NCBI RefSeq assembly: GCF_003095375.1 | Contig: NZ_QEHR01000004.1 | Span: 248,001 to 312,000, forward strand | Direction of reading: 5' to 3' | DNA: 64,000 nt | Source: Marixanthomonas spongiae | GTDB taxonomy: Bacteria > Bacteroidota > Bacteroidia > Flavobacteriales > Flavobacteriaceae | Shown: positions 16,621-25,851 of the stretch, one piece after another | Layout of the letters: every line of letters begins with the position of its first letter | Numbering within the stretch: the first letter of the stretch is position 1 | Notes under the pieces: model-generated | The model's database searches: none | What the model saw: the letters and a program-made list of their open reading frames with translations, nothing else | Told to the model about the DNA's origin: nothing | Program-made: the position numbers and the translations under genes

Positions 16621-17625
16621 ATGGATCAAACAGATACTGCCTTGGATATTGGCGCGTTAAATGAAAAAATTGAAAAGGAAAGTGCTTTTGTGAACATCCT
16701 TTCCATGGAAATGAACAAGGTGATCGTAGGCCAAAAACACATGGTCGAGCGGTTGCTTATCGGTCTTTTGGGGCAAGGGCACATCCTTCTGGAAGGTGTT
16801 CCCGGATTGGCAAAAACCTTGGCCATTAATACGCTTTCAAAAGCGGTGCACGGTACCTTTAGCCGAATACAGTTTACGCCAGATTTGCTCCCCGCCGATG
16901 TTGTGGGAACCATGATCTACAATATGAAGGTGAACGATTTCAGCATTAAAAAAGGGCCTATTTTCGCCAATTTTGTGCTCGCAGACGAGATTAACCGGGC
17001 GCCGGCCAAAGTACAATCGGCACTGCTGGAAGCCATGCAGGAAAAGCAAGTGACCATTGGCGAAGAAACTTTTGCGCTGGACAAACCCTTTTTGGTGATG
17101 GCCACCCAAAACCCTATTGAACAAGAAGGAACCTATCCGTTGCCCGAAGCACAAGTGGACCGCTTTATGCTTAAAACAGTTATAAACTACCCAAAGTTGG
17201 CCGAAGAACAACTCATTATCCGTCAAAACCTAAAAGGCGCTTTTGAAAAAGTAAATCCAGTTGTTTCCATCGACCAGATCTTACGGGCACAACAAGCCGT
17301 TCGTGAAGTGTATATGGACGAAAAAATTGAACAGTACATTCTCGATATCATTTTCGCTACCCGTAATCCCGAAAACTATAAATTAGAAGATTTAAAACAT
17401 CTTATTGGTTTCGGTGCTTCTCCGCGTGGAAGTATCAACTTGGCAATTGCTTCAAAATGTTATGCGTTTATCAAGCAGAGAGGGTATGTAATTCCAGAAG
17501 ATGTTCGCGCCGTGGTGCACGATGTGTTGCGCCACCGTATCGGGATTACCTACGAAGCCGAAGCAGAAAATATTACTTCAGAAGACATCATCAACAAGAT
17601 TGTCAATGTAATCGAAGTACCATAA
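16621..17625 (+). CDS. moxR: MoxR family AAA+ ATPase
   Basis: A 334-residue AAA+ ATPase. Walker A is GVPGLAKT (59-66), Walker B is FVLADEINRAP (118-128), and ATQNPIEQEGTYPLPEAQ is the sensor region typical of MoxR proteins. MoxR ATPases act as chaperones for von Willebrand A (VWA) proteins encoded beside them. Here it leads the Bat operon with DUF58, BatA, BatB, BatC, BatD and BatE. The gap to the next gene (124 bases) is filled by two palindromic repeats. No perfect promoter box was seen upstream. Confidence 0.96.
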   Translation: MDQTDTALDIGALNEKIEKESAFVNILSMEMNKVIVGQKHMVERLLIGLLGQGHILLEGVPGLAKTLAINTLSKAVHGTFSRIQFTPDLLPADVVGTMIYNMKVNDFSIKKGPIFANFVLADEINRAPAKVQSALLEAMQEKQVTIGEETFALDKPFLVMATQNPIEQEGTYPLPEAQVDRFMLKTVINYPKLAEEQLIIRQNLKGAFEKVNPVVSIDQILRAQQAVREVYMDEKIEQYILDIIFATRNPENYKLEDLKHLIGFGASPRGSINLAIASKCYAFIKQRGYVIPEDVRAVVHDVLRHRIGITYEAEAENITSEDIINKIVNVIEVP

Positions 17626-17744
17626 TCCCCCTCTCGGTCTCCCCAAAAAGGGGAGAAGCCAAAATCTAAAAAATATATATAGTGAATAATTACAAATAAT
17701 ATTAAAAGTCCTCCCCTTTTGGGGGAGGATTTAGGTGGGGGACA
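17626..17744. repeat. Pair of C-rich palindromic repeats inside the Bat operon
   Basis: Copy one (17626-17660) reads TCCCCCTCTCGGTCTCCCC then AAAAAGGGGAGAAGCC. Copy two (17709-17744) is in the opposite orientation with the stem CCTCCCC/GGGGAGG and GGTGGGGGAC. They separate moxR from the DUF58 gene. Copy two ends five bases before the DUF58 ATG, so it could affect expression within the operon. Confidence 0.75.
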
Positions 17745-17748
17745 AACA

Positions 17749-18615
17749 ATGGATACAAAAGAACTTCTTAAAAAAGTACGGAAAATCGAAATCAAAACGC
17801 GTCGGTTAAGCGATCACGTTTTTGGTGGCGAATACCACAGTACGTTTAAAGGCCGCGGGATGACTTTTAGCGAGGTGCGTCAATACCAATTTGGCGACGA
17901 TGTTCGCAGCATTGATTGGAACGTTACCGCTCGTTACAACGAACCTTTTGTAAAAGTTTTTGAAGAAGAACGCGAGCTCACCTTAATGCTCGTGGCAGAT
18001 ATCAGTGGTTCGGAGTTTTTCGGGACAAGTTCACAATTTAAAAATGAAATCATTACTGAAATAGCTGCAACTCTTGCTTTTTCGGCACTTCAGAACAATG
18101 ACAAAATTGGGTTGATTCTTTTTTCAGATGAAATAGAACTTTTTATTCCGCCGAAAAAAGGAAAATCACACGTCTTGCGTTTAATTAGGGAGTTATTGGA
18201 ATTTAAACCGCAAAGCAAAAAAACCGACTTATCGCAAGCGTTGAAATATTTAACCAACGTCATGAAAAAGAAAGCCATCGTTTTTGTGCTTTCCGATTTT
18301 ATTACGGACAACTATAAAGACACCTTGCGGATTGTAGCCAGAAAACACGACGTAACTGGAATTAGGGTGTATGATCAACGTGAAGAAAAAATTCCAAATT
18401 TGGGAATGGTACAAATGCAAGACGCTGAAACGGGCGAGCTCATGTTGGTCAACACCCAGGCAAAGTCGGTCAGGAAAAAATATAACAATTATTACAGGGA
18501 ACGCGTCGATTATTTTCAAGAATCCTTTACCAAAAGTGGTGCAGGAGCATTGAGTTGCCGCGTGGACGAAAGCTACGTGAAAAAATTATTGGGTTACTTT
18601 AAGCACAGAGCATAA
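17749..18615 (+). CDS. DUF58 domain protein of the Bat operon
   Basis: A 288-residue protein (MDTKELLKKVRKIEIKTRRLSDHVFGGEYHSTFKGRG). The DUF58 signature FSEVRQYQFGDDVRSIDWNVTAR is at about 40-62, and a VWA-like Rossmann fold follows (LMLVADISGSEFFGTS). These proteins are the usual partners of MoxR. The ATG at 17749 is used; an earlier TTG (17719) would translate the repeat. The stop is six bases before the next gene. It has no membrane segment. Confidence 0.92.
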   Translation: MDTKELLKKVRKIEIKTRRLSDHVFGGEYHSTFKGRGMTFSEVRQYQFGDDVRSIDWNVTARYNEPFVKVFEEERELTLMLVADISGSEFFGTSSQFKNEIITEIAATLAFSALQNNDKIGLILFSDEIELFIPPKKGKSHVLRLIRELLEFKPQSKKTDLSQALKYLTNVMKKKAIVFVLSDFITDNYKDTLRIVARKHDVTGIRVYDQREEKIPNLGMVQMQDAETGELMLVNTQAKSVRKKYNNYYRERVDYFQESFTKSGAGALSCRVDESYVKKLLGYFKHRA

Positions 18616-18621
18616 ATTATA

Positions 18622-20304
18622 ATGAAGAAAAGCATTAAACATACTAATTTTTTGTCTTTGAAAATGAAACAGCGACACCTTTTCGTTTCTGTTCTTTTTT
18701 TGTTTTTCTCTTTTGTAGGGTTTTCTCAAGTAACTTCTTCAGTAGATTCCACTTCCATTAAAATTGGCGAAGAGATTGTGTATAGCATTCAAGTGGAAAC
18801 AGATTCAACCAATTTGGTGGTCTTTCCCGAAGGGCAAACTTTCATGCCTTTGGAAGTAATCGAGTCGTATAAAATCGACACCACGTATGAGCAGGCCAAA
18901 TACCGATTGATTAAAAAATATGGGCTTACGCAGTTTGATTCGGGTCAATACACTATTCCGCAACAACAAGTGGTTATTAATAATAAACAGTTTGGAACCG
19001 ATTCTGTTTCAATCGAAGTTCGTGATGTCGCGGTCGATACGACCAAACAGAAAATGTTCGACATAAAACCCGCTATCGAGGTAGATGAGCCGCCTTTGGA
19101 TCTTAAAACATTATTGTTGTGGCTTATTCCAATCGTTATTGTTTTATCGATTGTAGGATATATTTTATTCCGAAGGAAAAAACGGAAAGACGCCAGAGAA
19201 GAGCAATTGCCACCGTATGAAGAAGCAATTACAGCGCTACACACACTTGATAGTTCTACGTATTTAAAAGAAAATAAACCAAAAGAATATTACTCACAGT
19301 TAACCGAAATTGTAAAACGCTATTTAGATCGCGAGGTTGATGAAACGGCTTTGGAGAGTACTTCAGATGAATTGATTGCTCGTTTACAGCTGCATAAAGA
19401 TTCTGGTAATTTTGAATTCAGTAATGAAACCATACGAAGACTCGATGCTATTTTAAAACGGGCCGATTTGGTAAAATTCGCCAAAATGTACCAAGCCGAA
19501 GGACAGGCTTCCACCGACCGGAAAACCATCGAGGAAATTATAAACGAAACCAAAGAGGTCATCCCAGAACCAACCGAGGAAGAATTACAGGAAAACGCCG
19601 AATATCAAGAAGCACAACGCAAAAAACGTGTCCGCAGAAAATGGGCCTATGCAGGTTTAGGGGTATTGGGAGCAGTGCTCATCGCCGGTGCCGTGTATGG
19701 CGGCATAAAAGGGTTCGATGACTTAAAAGATTTAATACTTGGCAACGATATGCGCGAACTTGCCGAAAGCCGATGGATAAAAAGCGAGTATGGCGATCCG
19801 GCCGTCATTATAGAAACCCCAGAGGTTTTGGTGCGTACCGATATCGAAATTCCGGAATCACAAAATATGCGGGCTGCCAAGTCAAGTGTTTTTACCCACG
19901 GTGAAATAACCGATCCGTTGTACGTTTGGTTAAACACCACGATGTACAAACAACAATCATCCCAAGGCCAAAAACCCGGACAAGCCCAGGCCGAGTTAGA
20001 ACCTTTAATGGATCAAGCCCTAACCAGCCTTGAAAAACGGGGTGCCAAAAATTTAATGGTAAAACGGGAAAGTTTTGAAACCCAAAAAGGCATTACCGGC
20101 ATTAAAGCCTACGGTAAATTTAACATACAGGTTTCAGACAATAAGGTATTGAAAAAAACCAGCAATTACGTTTTGCTGCTCTTTGCTCAAAAAGGCGGTG
20201 TGCAGCAGGTGTTGGTAGTCTATCAGGAGGATGATGGCCGGTATGCCGAGGATGTAAAAAACAGGATCATCAATTCCGTAGAACTTGAAATTTCAGAAAA
20301 ATAA
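18622..20304 (+). CDS. BatD-like membrane protein of the Bat operon
   Basis: A 560-residue protein that I do not recognise by name. It has a signal peptide (FLFFSFVGFSQ; an internal start MKQRHLF at 18664 is also possible), a beta-rich domain about 40-145 that resembles the N-terminal part of BatD, a membrane helix LLLWLIPIVIVLSIVGYILF (about 160-180), a cytoplasmic helical segment (PPYEEAITALHTLDSSTYL ... YYSQLTEIVKRYLDRE) and a second membrane helix (AYAGLGVLGAVLIAGAVYGG). The helical segment is close to that found after the membrane helix in BatD and DUF4381 proteins. It overlaps batA by one base (TAATG). Confidence 0.75.
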   Translation: MKKSIKHTNFLSLKMKQRHLFVSVLFLFFSFVGFSQVTSSVDSTSIKIGEEIVYSIQVETDSTNLVVFPEGQTFMPLEVIESYKIDTTYEQAKYRLIKKYGLTQFDSGQYTIPQQQVVINNKQFGTDSVSIEVRDVAVDTTKQKMFDIKPAIEVDEPPLDLKTLLLWLIPIVIVLSIVGYILFRRKKRKDAREEQLPPYEEAITALHTLDSSTYLKENKPKEYYSQLTEIVKRYLDREVDETALESTSDELIARLQLHKDSGNFEFSNETIRRLDAILKRADLVKFAKMYQAEGQASTDRKTIEEIINETKEVIPEPTEEELQENAEYQEAQRKKRVRRKWAYAGLGVLGAVLIAGAVYGGIKGFDDLKDLILGNDMRELAESRWIKSEYGDPAVIIETPEVLVRTDIEIPESQNMRAAKSSVFTHGEITDPLYVWLNTTMYKQQSSQGQKPGQAQAELEPLMDQALTSLEKRGAKNLMVKRESFETQKGITGIKAYGKFNIQVSDNKVLKKTSNYVLLLFAQKGGVQQVLVVYQEDDGRYAEDVKNRIINSVELEISEK

Positions 20305-21308
20305 TGTTTGAGAATTTTGAATTTGTAAACCCTAATTTTTTCTGGTTGCTGCTTGCGCTTCCGGTGCTGGTGGCATGGTACTTGTGGAAACGCAACAAAC
20401 AAACAGCTACCTTAAAAATTTCAAGTGTAAAAGGTTTTAAAAGCGGAAAAAACTGGTTGGCAAAACTGAAACCTTTATTGTTTGTCTTGCGTTTATTGGC
20501 TTTGGCGGCGATAATTGTTGCTTTAGCGCGTCCTAGAACGGTAGATGAGTCCACTCGGGTTAAAAAAACAAAAGGGATCGATATTGTGATGGCTATGGAT
20601 GTTTCGGCAAGTATGTTAGCGCGCGATTTAAAGCCCAACCGGTTGGAAGCTCTAAAAACCGTTGCCTCCAGATTTATAAAAGCCCGACCTAACGACCGCA
20701 TTGGCTTAGTGGAATACGCTGGGGAAAGCTTTACAAAAACACCTTTAACCAGTGACAAAACAGTGGTGTTGTCATCCTTGAAGGATATGAAATACAATAC
20801 CGTTATAGAAGGCGGTACTGCCATTGGTATGGGCTTGGGCACAGCCGTAAACCGTTTAAAGGAAAGCCGCGCCAAGAGCAAGGTGATTATATTGTTGACC
20901 GATGGGGTAAACAACAGCGGGTTTATAGACCCTAAAATTGCAAGCGAATTGGCGGCCGAATTTGGCATTAAGGTATACACCATTGGCCTAGGCAGCAACG
21001 GCTTGGCTATGTCGCCCATTGGGTTGCGGCCCGATGGCAGCTTTCAATACGGAAGCATACAGGTAGAAATCGATGAGGAACTGTTAAAGGAAATAGCCAA
21101 AACCACTGGCGGACAATATTTCAGGGCCACAAGCACCACAAAATTGAATGAAATCTATGATGAAATAAACAAACTGGAAAAAACAGATATAGAAGAATTT
21201 AAATACACCAATTACGAAGAAATGTTCCGCCCATTGGTATTGCTGGCATTAGGTTTGCTTTTACTGGAATTGTTGCTTCGTTATACGGTGTTTAGAAGTT
21301 TTATTTAA
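20304..21308 (+). CDS. batA: BatA, VWA domain membrane protein
   Basis: A 334-residue inner-membrane protein. Two N-terminal hydrophobic segments (FFWLLLALPVLVAWYLW and LLFVLRLLALAAIIVALA) precede a VWA domain with MIDAS motif DVSAS and LTDGVNNSG; a C-terminal helix LVLLALGLLLLELLLRY closes it. BatA and BatB form a periplasm-facing complex needed for aerotolerance or envelope stress resistance in several bacteria. The ATG overlaps the preceding stop by one base. It is followed by a dispersed repeat (21324-21359). Confidence 0.95.
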   Translation: MFENFEFVNPNFFWLLLALPVLVAWYLWKRNKQTATLKISSVKGFKSGKNWLAKLKPLLFVLRLLALAAIIVALARPRTVDESTRVKKTKGIDIVMAMDVSASMLARDLKPNRLEALKTVASRFIKARPNDRIGLVEYAGESFTKTPLTSDKTVVLSSLKDMKYNTVIEGGTAIGMGLGTAVNRLKESRAKSKVIILLTDGVNNSGFIDPKIASELAAEFGIKVYTIGLGSNGLAMSPIGLRPDGSFQYGSIQVEIDEELLKEIAKTTGGQYFRATSTTKLNEIYDEINKLEKTDIEEFKYTNYEEMFRPLVLLALGLLLLELLLRYTVFRSFI

Positions 21309-21323
21309 AGTTAAAAAAAATTC

Positions 21324-21359
21324 CTGCCGAAGTCTATGCTGAGCGTAGTCGAAGTGCAG
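21324..21359. repeat. Dispersed repeat between batA and batB
   Basis: Reads CTGCCGAAGTCTATGCTGAG then CGTAGTCGAAGTGCAG, with partly matching ends CTGC and GCAG. The GAGCGTAGTCGAAG core is a common intergenic repeat of flavobacteria. It lies inside the operon, a few bases before the batB start. Confidence 0.7.
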
Positions 21360-21369
21360 AAAAATGATT

Positions 21370-22410
21370 ATGTACCAATTAGAACAACCCATATATTTTT
21401 ACGTGCTTTTCGCCATTCCGGCGGTGATCGTGTTATTTCTGTTGGTATTGGCTTGGAAAAAACATGCCCAAAAGAAATTTGCAGATAAAGACCTGTTGAA
21501 AAAATTGAGCCCCAACCAATCGGTTTTTAAAGCTACTTTAAAAATACTGGTCATCTCATTGGCAATCGCTTGTTTAAGCATTGCGATGGTCAACCCTAAA
21601 ATAGGCACCAAACTGGAAACCGTTAAACGGGAAGGGGTGGATGTGGTGTTTGCCTTGGACGTTTCAAAAAGTATGTTGGCCGAGGATATTGCCCCCAACC
21701 GTATGGAAAAAGCCAAACAATTGGTTACGCAAATCATCAATAGCTTGGCGGGCGACCGTATTGGCATTATTGGCTATGCTGGCAGTGCCTTTCCACAGGT
21801 GCCCATAACGACTGATTTTTCATCGGCCAAGTTGTTCTTGAACGGCATGAACACCAATATGGTATCCTCGCAGGGAACAGCCATAAAAGAAGCCATCCAA
21901 ATGGCCGAGACTTATTATAATGACGAAGAACAGACCAACCGGGTGCTGTTCATTGTTTCAGACGGCGAAGACCACGAAGGGAACGTAGCCGAAATTGCCG
22001 AACAAGCCGCCAATAAAGGCATAAAAATTTATACCATTGGTGTGGGCACCGTTCAGGGCGGGCCCATTCCCATAAAACGAAACGGCATCCTTCAGTATTA
22101 CAAACGCGACCAGAACAATGAACAAGTGATTACCCGTCTGGGTGAAGAAACCCTTAAAAAAATCGCTGCCGAAGCCAACGGTCAATATATTGACGGCAGC
22201 AATACCCAAGAAGTGGTTGACACGGTGACAGCTATTTTGAACGGAATGGACAAAAAAGAGTTTGAGGCCAAGCAATTTACCGACTTTAAAGACCAATTTC
22301 AATGGTTTTTGGGTGGGGCATTATTTTTGTTGGTATTAGATGTGTTGTTGCTCGAACGCAAAACAGCGTGGGTGCAAAAACTCAACTTATTTAATGAAGG
22401 AGACAAGTAA
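21370..22410 (+). CDS. batB: BatB, VWA domain membrane protein
   Basis: A 346-residue VWA protein paralogous to BatA. Two N-terminal helices (YFYVLFAIPAVIVLFLLVLAW and LKILVISLAIACLSIAMV), a VWA domain with DVSKS and VSDGEDHEG, and a C-terminal helix (FLGGALFLLVLDVLLLE). The start MYQLEQPIYFY (21370) is favoured; an ATG six bases earlier (21364) is also possible. It ends one base before batC. Confidence 0.95.
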   Translation: MYQLEQPIYFYVLFAIPAVIVLFLLVLAWKKHAQKKFADKDLLKKLSPNQSVFKATLKILVISLAIACLSIAMVNPKIGTKLETVKREGVDVVFALDVSKSMLAEDIAPNRMEKAKQLVTQIINSLAGDRIGIIGYAGSAFPQVPITTDFSSAKLFLNGMNTNMVSSQGTAIKEAIQMAETYYNDEEQTNRVLFIVSDGEDHEGNVAEIAEQAANKGIKIYTIGVGTVQGGPIPIKRNGILQYYKRDQNNEQVITRLGEETLKKIAAEANGQYIDGSNTQEVVDTVTAILNGMDKKEFEAKQFTDFKDQFQWFLGGALFLLVLDVLLLERKTAWVQKLNLFNEGDK

Positions 22411-22411
22411 C

Positions 22412-23323
22412 ATGGAAACGAAAATTTCTGAAATAACCATACTTTTAAAACTGCTTCTGTTGGCAGGTATATTCGGTATTTCTTCTGAAGCGTTTTCGCA
22501 ATCGGAAACCGATAAACCAACGAAACTTCAAAAAGAACAAAAAAAAGAAATACGGCAATCCAAAGAATTGATGAGCGAAGCCAGTTTGGAGCTTCAAGAG
22601 GGCAATTTCCCTGTGGCCGAAGCAGATTATAGAAAAGCCATTTCGTTAAATCCCGGAAGCGAAATTCCCAAGTACAACTTAGGAAATGCTTATTATAACA
22701 AAAATAAAACCAGTGAAGCCTTATTGCGGTATAAGCAAGCGGCTTCGGTGGCTACTTCAAAAACCGAAAAACATAAGGCGTTTCATAACCTCGGCAATGT
22801 GTTCATGAACCAAAAAAAATACCAAGATGCGGTTGAAGCTTATAAAAACGCCTTAAGAAACAACCCAAGTGACGATGAAACCCGTTACAATTTAGCGTTG
22901 GCAAAAGACTTGCTGGAGAAAAACCCACCAAAAGGCGGTGGCGGCGATGACGACAAAAACGACAAAGACAAGGACAACAAAGACCAACAACAAAACCAAG
23001 ATCAGCAAAACCAAGACGACAAGAGCGATCAAGGCGATAAGGGAGACGAAAAAGACAATAACGACCAAGGCGATCAGCAAGACGATAAAAAAGAAGGCGA
23101 CAACAAAGAAGAAAAAGGCAAGCCAGACGAGCCAAAGAACAAAGACCAAGGCAAAGGCGATAAGCCCAAAGAACAGCAACAACAGCCTGTCCCTGGCCAG
23201 TTATCGCCTCAGCAGGTAAAAAGCCTATTGGAAGCCATGAATAACGAAGAGAAAAAAGTACAGGAAAAGATGAACGCCGAAAAACAAAAAGGCGCCAAAA
23301 TAAAGTCGGATAAAGATTGGTAA
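22412..23323 (+). CDS. batC: BatC, TPR protein with a charged low-complexity segment
   Basis: A 303-residue protein. A signal peptide (LLLLAGIFGISSEAFSQ) is followed by TPR repeats (about 50-165: ASLELQEGNFPVAEADYRKAI, NLGNAYYNKNKTSEALLRYK, NLGNVFMNQKKYQDAVEAYK). Next comes a segment of about 90 residues made almost only of Asp, Lys, Gln, Asn, Glu and Gly, then a Gln/Pro-rich piece and the conserved LSPQQVKSLLEAMNNEEKKVQEKM end. It should be periplasmic. The ATG at 22412 is used; an upstream ATG at 22394 overlaps batB. Confidence 0.92.
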   Translation: METKISEITILLKLLLLAGIFGISSEAFSQSETDKPTKLQKEQKKEIRQSKELMSEASLELQEGNFPVAEADYRKAISLNPGSEIPKYNLGNAYYNKNKTSEALLRYKQAASVATSKTEKHKAFHNLGNVFMNQKKYQDAVEAYKNALRNNPSDDETRYNLALAKDLLEKNPPKGGGGDDDKNDKDKDNKDQQQNQDQQNQDDKSDQGDKGDEKDNNDQGDQQDDKKEGDNKEEKGKPDEPKNKDQGKGDKPKEQQQQPVPGQLSPQQVKSLLEAMNNEEKKVQEKMNAEKQKGAKIKSDKDW

Positions 23324-23326
23324 CTC

Positions 23327-25105
23327 ATGAAACTGAAATACATTCTTTACATATTGATTTTTACCCTTTGCGGTAGTGCCACCTTTGCACAGGTTACTTT
23401 CGATGCCAAAGTAAGCAAGAAAAGGTTGGGCATCAATGAACGGCTACGGGTGGATTTTGAGATGAACAAGGACGGGGACAATTTCAATCCGCCAGATTTT
23501 AAAGGTTTCCGTGTGGTTGGCGGCCCCAATCAGGCTATTAGCAATTCATACATTAACGGTAAGCGCAGTTACAGTAAAACCTATTCGTATTTTCTTTCAC
23601 CCCAGTCGCAGGGGAAATTCACCATTGGGCAAGCCACGATCGAAATTGATGGCGAAACCTACAAAAGTTTGCCAATTCAAGTTCAGGTTACTTCCGCCGT
23701 GGCGCAACCCAAAGATGGAAACAATGCCGATTATGTGGCCAGTGAAAAAGTACATTTGGTCGCTGAGGTTTCCAATAGCAAACCGTATTTAAACCAAGCA
23801 ATTAGTGTTGTTTATAAACTCTATGTGTCGCACGATGTGAGCATTACCAGTAGCTGGCGCGAGATCGATACACCAAAGTTTGCCGATTTCTGGAGTCAGA
23901 ATATTGACAATCAAGGAAATTTCAAAGTGTATGAAGGCAAATATCAAGGCGAAGACTATCGCTATGTGGTGTTGCGCACCACGGTTTTATACCCGCAAAA
24001 AACCGGAAAACTGGAAATAGAGCCCCTTACGCTCGATGTACCCATAGATGTGCCTACCAACCGTCGTGACTTTTTTGGAAGGCGCATTACCACGCGTGTT
24101 AACAAAACCATTTCGGCCGGAAAGCGGACCATCGATGTAAAACCATTGCCCGCACAAGGAAAACCAGACGATTTTGCCGGAGCGGTAGGTGATTTCGATT
24201 TTAACGTTTCGGTAAACAAAAACAAACTCGACGCCAATGAATCGTTAGAGTTGACTACCCGTGTTTCGGGAACCGGAAATTTAAAACTGTTCGAGCTTCC
24301 CAGTATTACATTGCCCAACTCTTTGGAAGTGTACGAACCCGAACGTTCTGAAAAAGTGCGTACCACCCGAAGCGGAATGAACGGTTCAGTTACTGAAACC
24401 TACACCGTAGTGCCACAGTTTAAAGGCAATTACCCCATTAGGCCGCTTACTTTTTCATACTTTGACCCCAAGACCGAAAGCTATAAAACGCTTTCTTCCG
24501 AAGAAATCGTGATCGACGTGGAAAGCGGTCCCGTCACCGCATCGACCACCAATGAAGCAGACGACAAAAAACAAGTGGTGCTCGATAAAAACCAGTTTAA
24601 ATACATAAAATTGGATACTAATCTGCAGCCCATTGCGCGTGAAAATTTCTTTAAATCCCCCTTGTTCTGGTCATTGCTTGGCGGGCCTTTGTTGTTGATC
24701 CCTATTTTTATCCTGGCCGGGAAAAAACGCCGGGAACGCTTGGCCGATGTGCAAGGCAACCGGTTGCGCCGTGCCAACAAATTGGCTAAAAAATATTTAA
24801 GGGATGCCAAAAATCAAATGGGCAATAAAGCAGTGTTTTATGAGTATTTAGAACGTGCGCTGCACAATTATCTAAAAGCAAAACTGAACATTGAAACATC
24901 AGATTTCAGTAAAGAACGCATTGCTAAATTGCTTTCTGAAAGAAAAGTGGAGCCCCATACCATTGCCGAGTTCACAGGCTTGTTGAAAAGCTGTGAATTT
25001 GCCCGGTACACGCCCACCTCGACCGTTGCCATTAAAGAAGATTACAAAAAGGCTGTTTCGGTTATTGCGGCTATAGATAAACAAATAGAATATCCCGGAT
25101 CATGA
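23327..25105 (+). CDS. batD: BatD, aerotolerance operon protein
   Basis: A 592-residue protein. A signal peptide (YILYILIFTLCGSATFAQ) precedes several beta domains (about 20-440), with SVVYKLYVSHDVSI and TPKFADFWSQNIDN typical of BatD. A membrane helix (FWSLLGGPLLLIPIFILAG) follows, then a cytoplasmic helical domain (LRRANKLAKKYLRDAKNQM ... FYEYLERALHNYLKAKL). It faces the periplasm and should work with BatA/BatB. It overlaps batE by four bases (ATGA). Confidence 0.94.
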   Translation: MKLKYILYILIFTLCGSATFAQVTFDAKVSKKRLGINERLRVDFEMNKDGDNFNPPDFKGFRVVGGPNQAISNSYINGKRSYSKTYSYFLSPQSQGKFTIGQATIEIDGETYKSLPIQVQVTSAVAQPKDGNNADYVASEKVHLVAEVSNSKPYLNQAISVVYKLYVSHDVSITSSWREIDTPKFADFWSQNIDNQGNFKVYEGKYQGEDYRYVVLRTTVLYPQKTGKLEIEPLTLDVPIDVPTNRRDFFGRRITTRVNKTISAGKRTIDVKPLPAQGKPDDFAGAVGDFDFNVSVNKNKLDANESLELTTRVSGTGNLKLFELPSITLPNSLEVYEPERSEKVRTTRSGMNGSVTETYTVVPQFKGNYPIRPLTFSYFDPKTESYKTLSSEEIVIDVESGPVTASTTNEADDKKQVVLDKNQFKYIKLDTNLQPIARENFFKSPLFWSLLGGPLLLIPIFILAGKKRRERLADVQGNRLRRANKLAKKYLRDAKNQMGNKAVFYEYLERALHNYLKAKLNIETSDFSKERIAKLLSERKVEPHTIAEFTGLLKSCEFARYTPTSTVAIKEDYKKAVSVIAAIDKQIEYPGS

Positions 25106-25851
25106 AAAAGATAATGCTGTTAGGTATGCTGTTGGTTTCGGTTTTGGGTGTCGCCCAGAACGAAGCCTTGTTTGAGCAAGGAAAAGAGAGTTATAAAAAT
25201 GGTAAATTCAGCGAGGCTGTCACCCATTGGAAAAAAATTGTGGACAACGGCCAAGAATCTGCCGAGCTGTATTTCAACCTTGGCAATGCCAATTATAAGC
25301 TCAATAACATTGGTCCCAGCATTTATTATTACGAAAAAGCATTACAGTTGCAACCCAATGATGAGGATATAAAAAACAACCTGGCTTTTGCACAAAATGC
25401 CCGTGTCGATGTTATAGAACCCTTGCCCAAAACGGTTTTTTCCCGCTGGTACAAAAATATCTCAGGGGTCTTCACCTATAACGGTTGGGCAATCGTTGCA
25501 GTTATAGGTGTTTGCCTGTTTGTAACGCTGTTTTTGCTGTATTGGTTCTCTGGTTCCGAAACAAAAAAAAGAGTGTATTTTTCAGCATCCATTTTTTCAG
25601 TAGTTATATGTATAGCTGCTTTGGTTATGGCTTTCCAAACGTACATGGACTTCACCAAAAATAGACCGGCCATTATCTTTGCCGAACAAACCGAAGTGAA
25701 AAACGAACCCAATATGGGCAGTGAAACGGCTTTTATGCTTCACGAAGGCACCAAAGTACAGATTATGGCAACCGATACTAATTGGGCGCGCATTACCTTG
25801 GCCGACGGAAAAGACGGTTGGTTGCCGCTGGGCGATTTAAAACAATTGTAA
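25102..25851 (+). CDS. batE: BatE, TPR and SH3-domain protein
   Basis: A 249-residue protein. A signal peptide (MLLGMLLVSVLGVAQ) is followed by TPRs (FEQGKESYKNGKFSEAVTHWK, AELYFNLGNANYKLNNIGPS), then two membrane helices (GWAIVAVIGVCLFVTLFLLYW and FSASIFSVVICIAALVMAF) and a C-terminal SH3-like domain (TEVKNEPNMGSETAFMLHEGTKVQI ... DGKDGWLPLGDLKQL). It is the last gene of the Bat operon, joined to batD by an ATGA overlap. Confidence 0.92.
   Translation: MKKIMLLGMLLVSVLGVAQNEALFEQGKESYKNGKFSEAVTHWKKIVDNGQESAELYFNLGNANYKLNNIGPSIYYYEKALQLQPNDEDIKNNLAFAQNARVDVIEPLPKTVFSRWYKNISGVFTYNGWAIVAVIGVCLFVTLFLLYWFSGSETKKRVYFSASIFSVVICIAALVMAFQTYMDFTKNRPAIIFAEQTEVKNEPNMGSETAFMLHEGTKVQIMATDTNWARITLADGKDGWLPLGDLKQL

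Noticed and set aside
22803-23219. Hydrophobic and basic open frames opposite or overlapping batC
   Set aside because: They arise from the Asp/Lys/Gln-rich codons of the BatC low-complexity part read in other frames.
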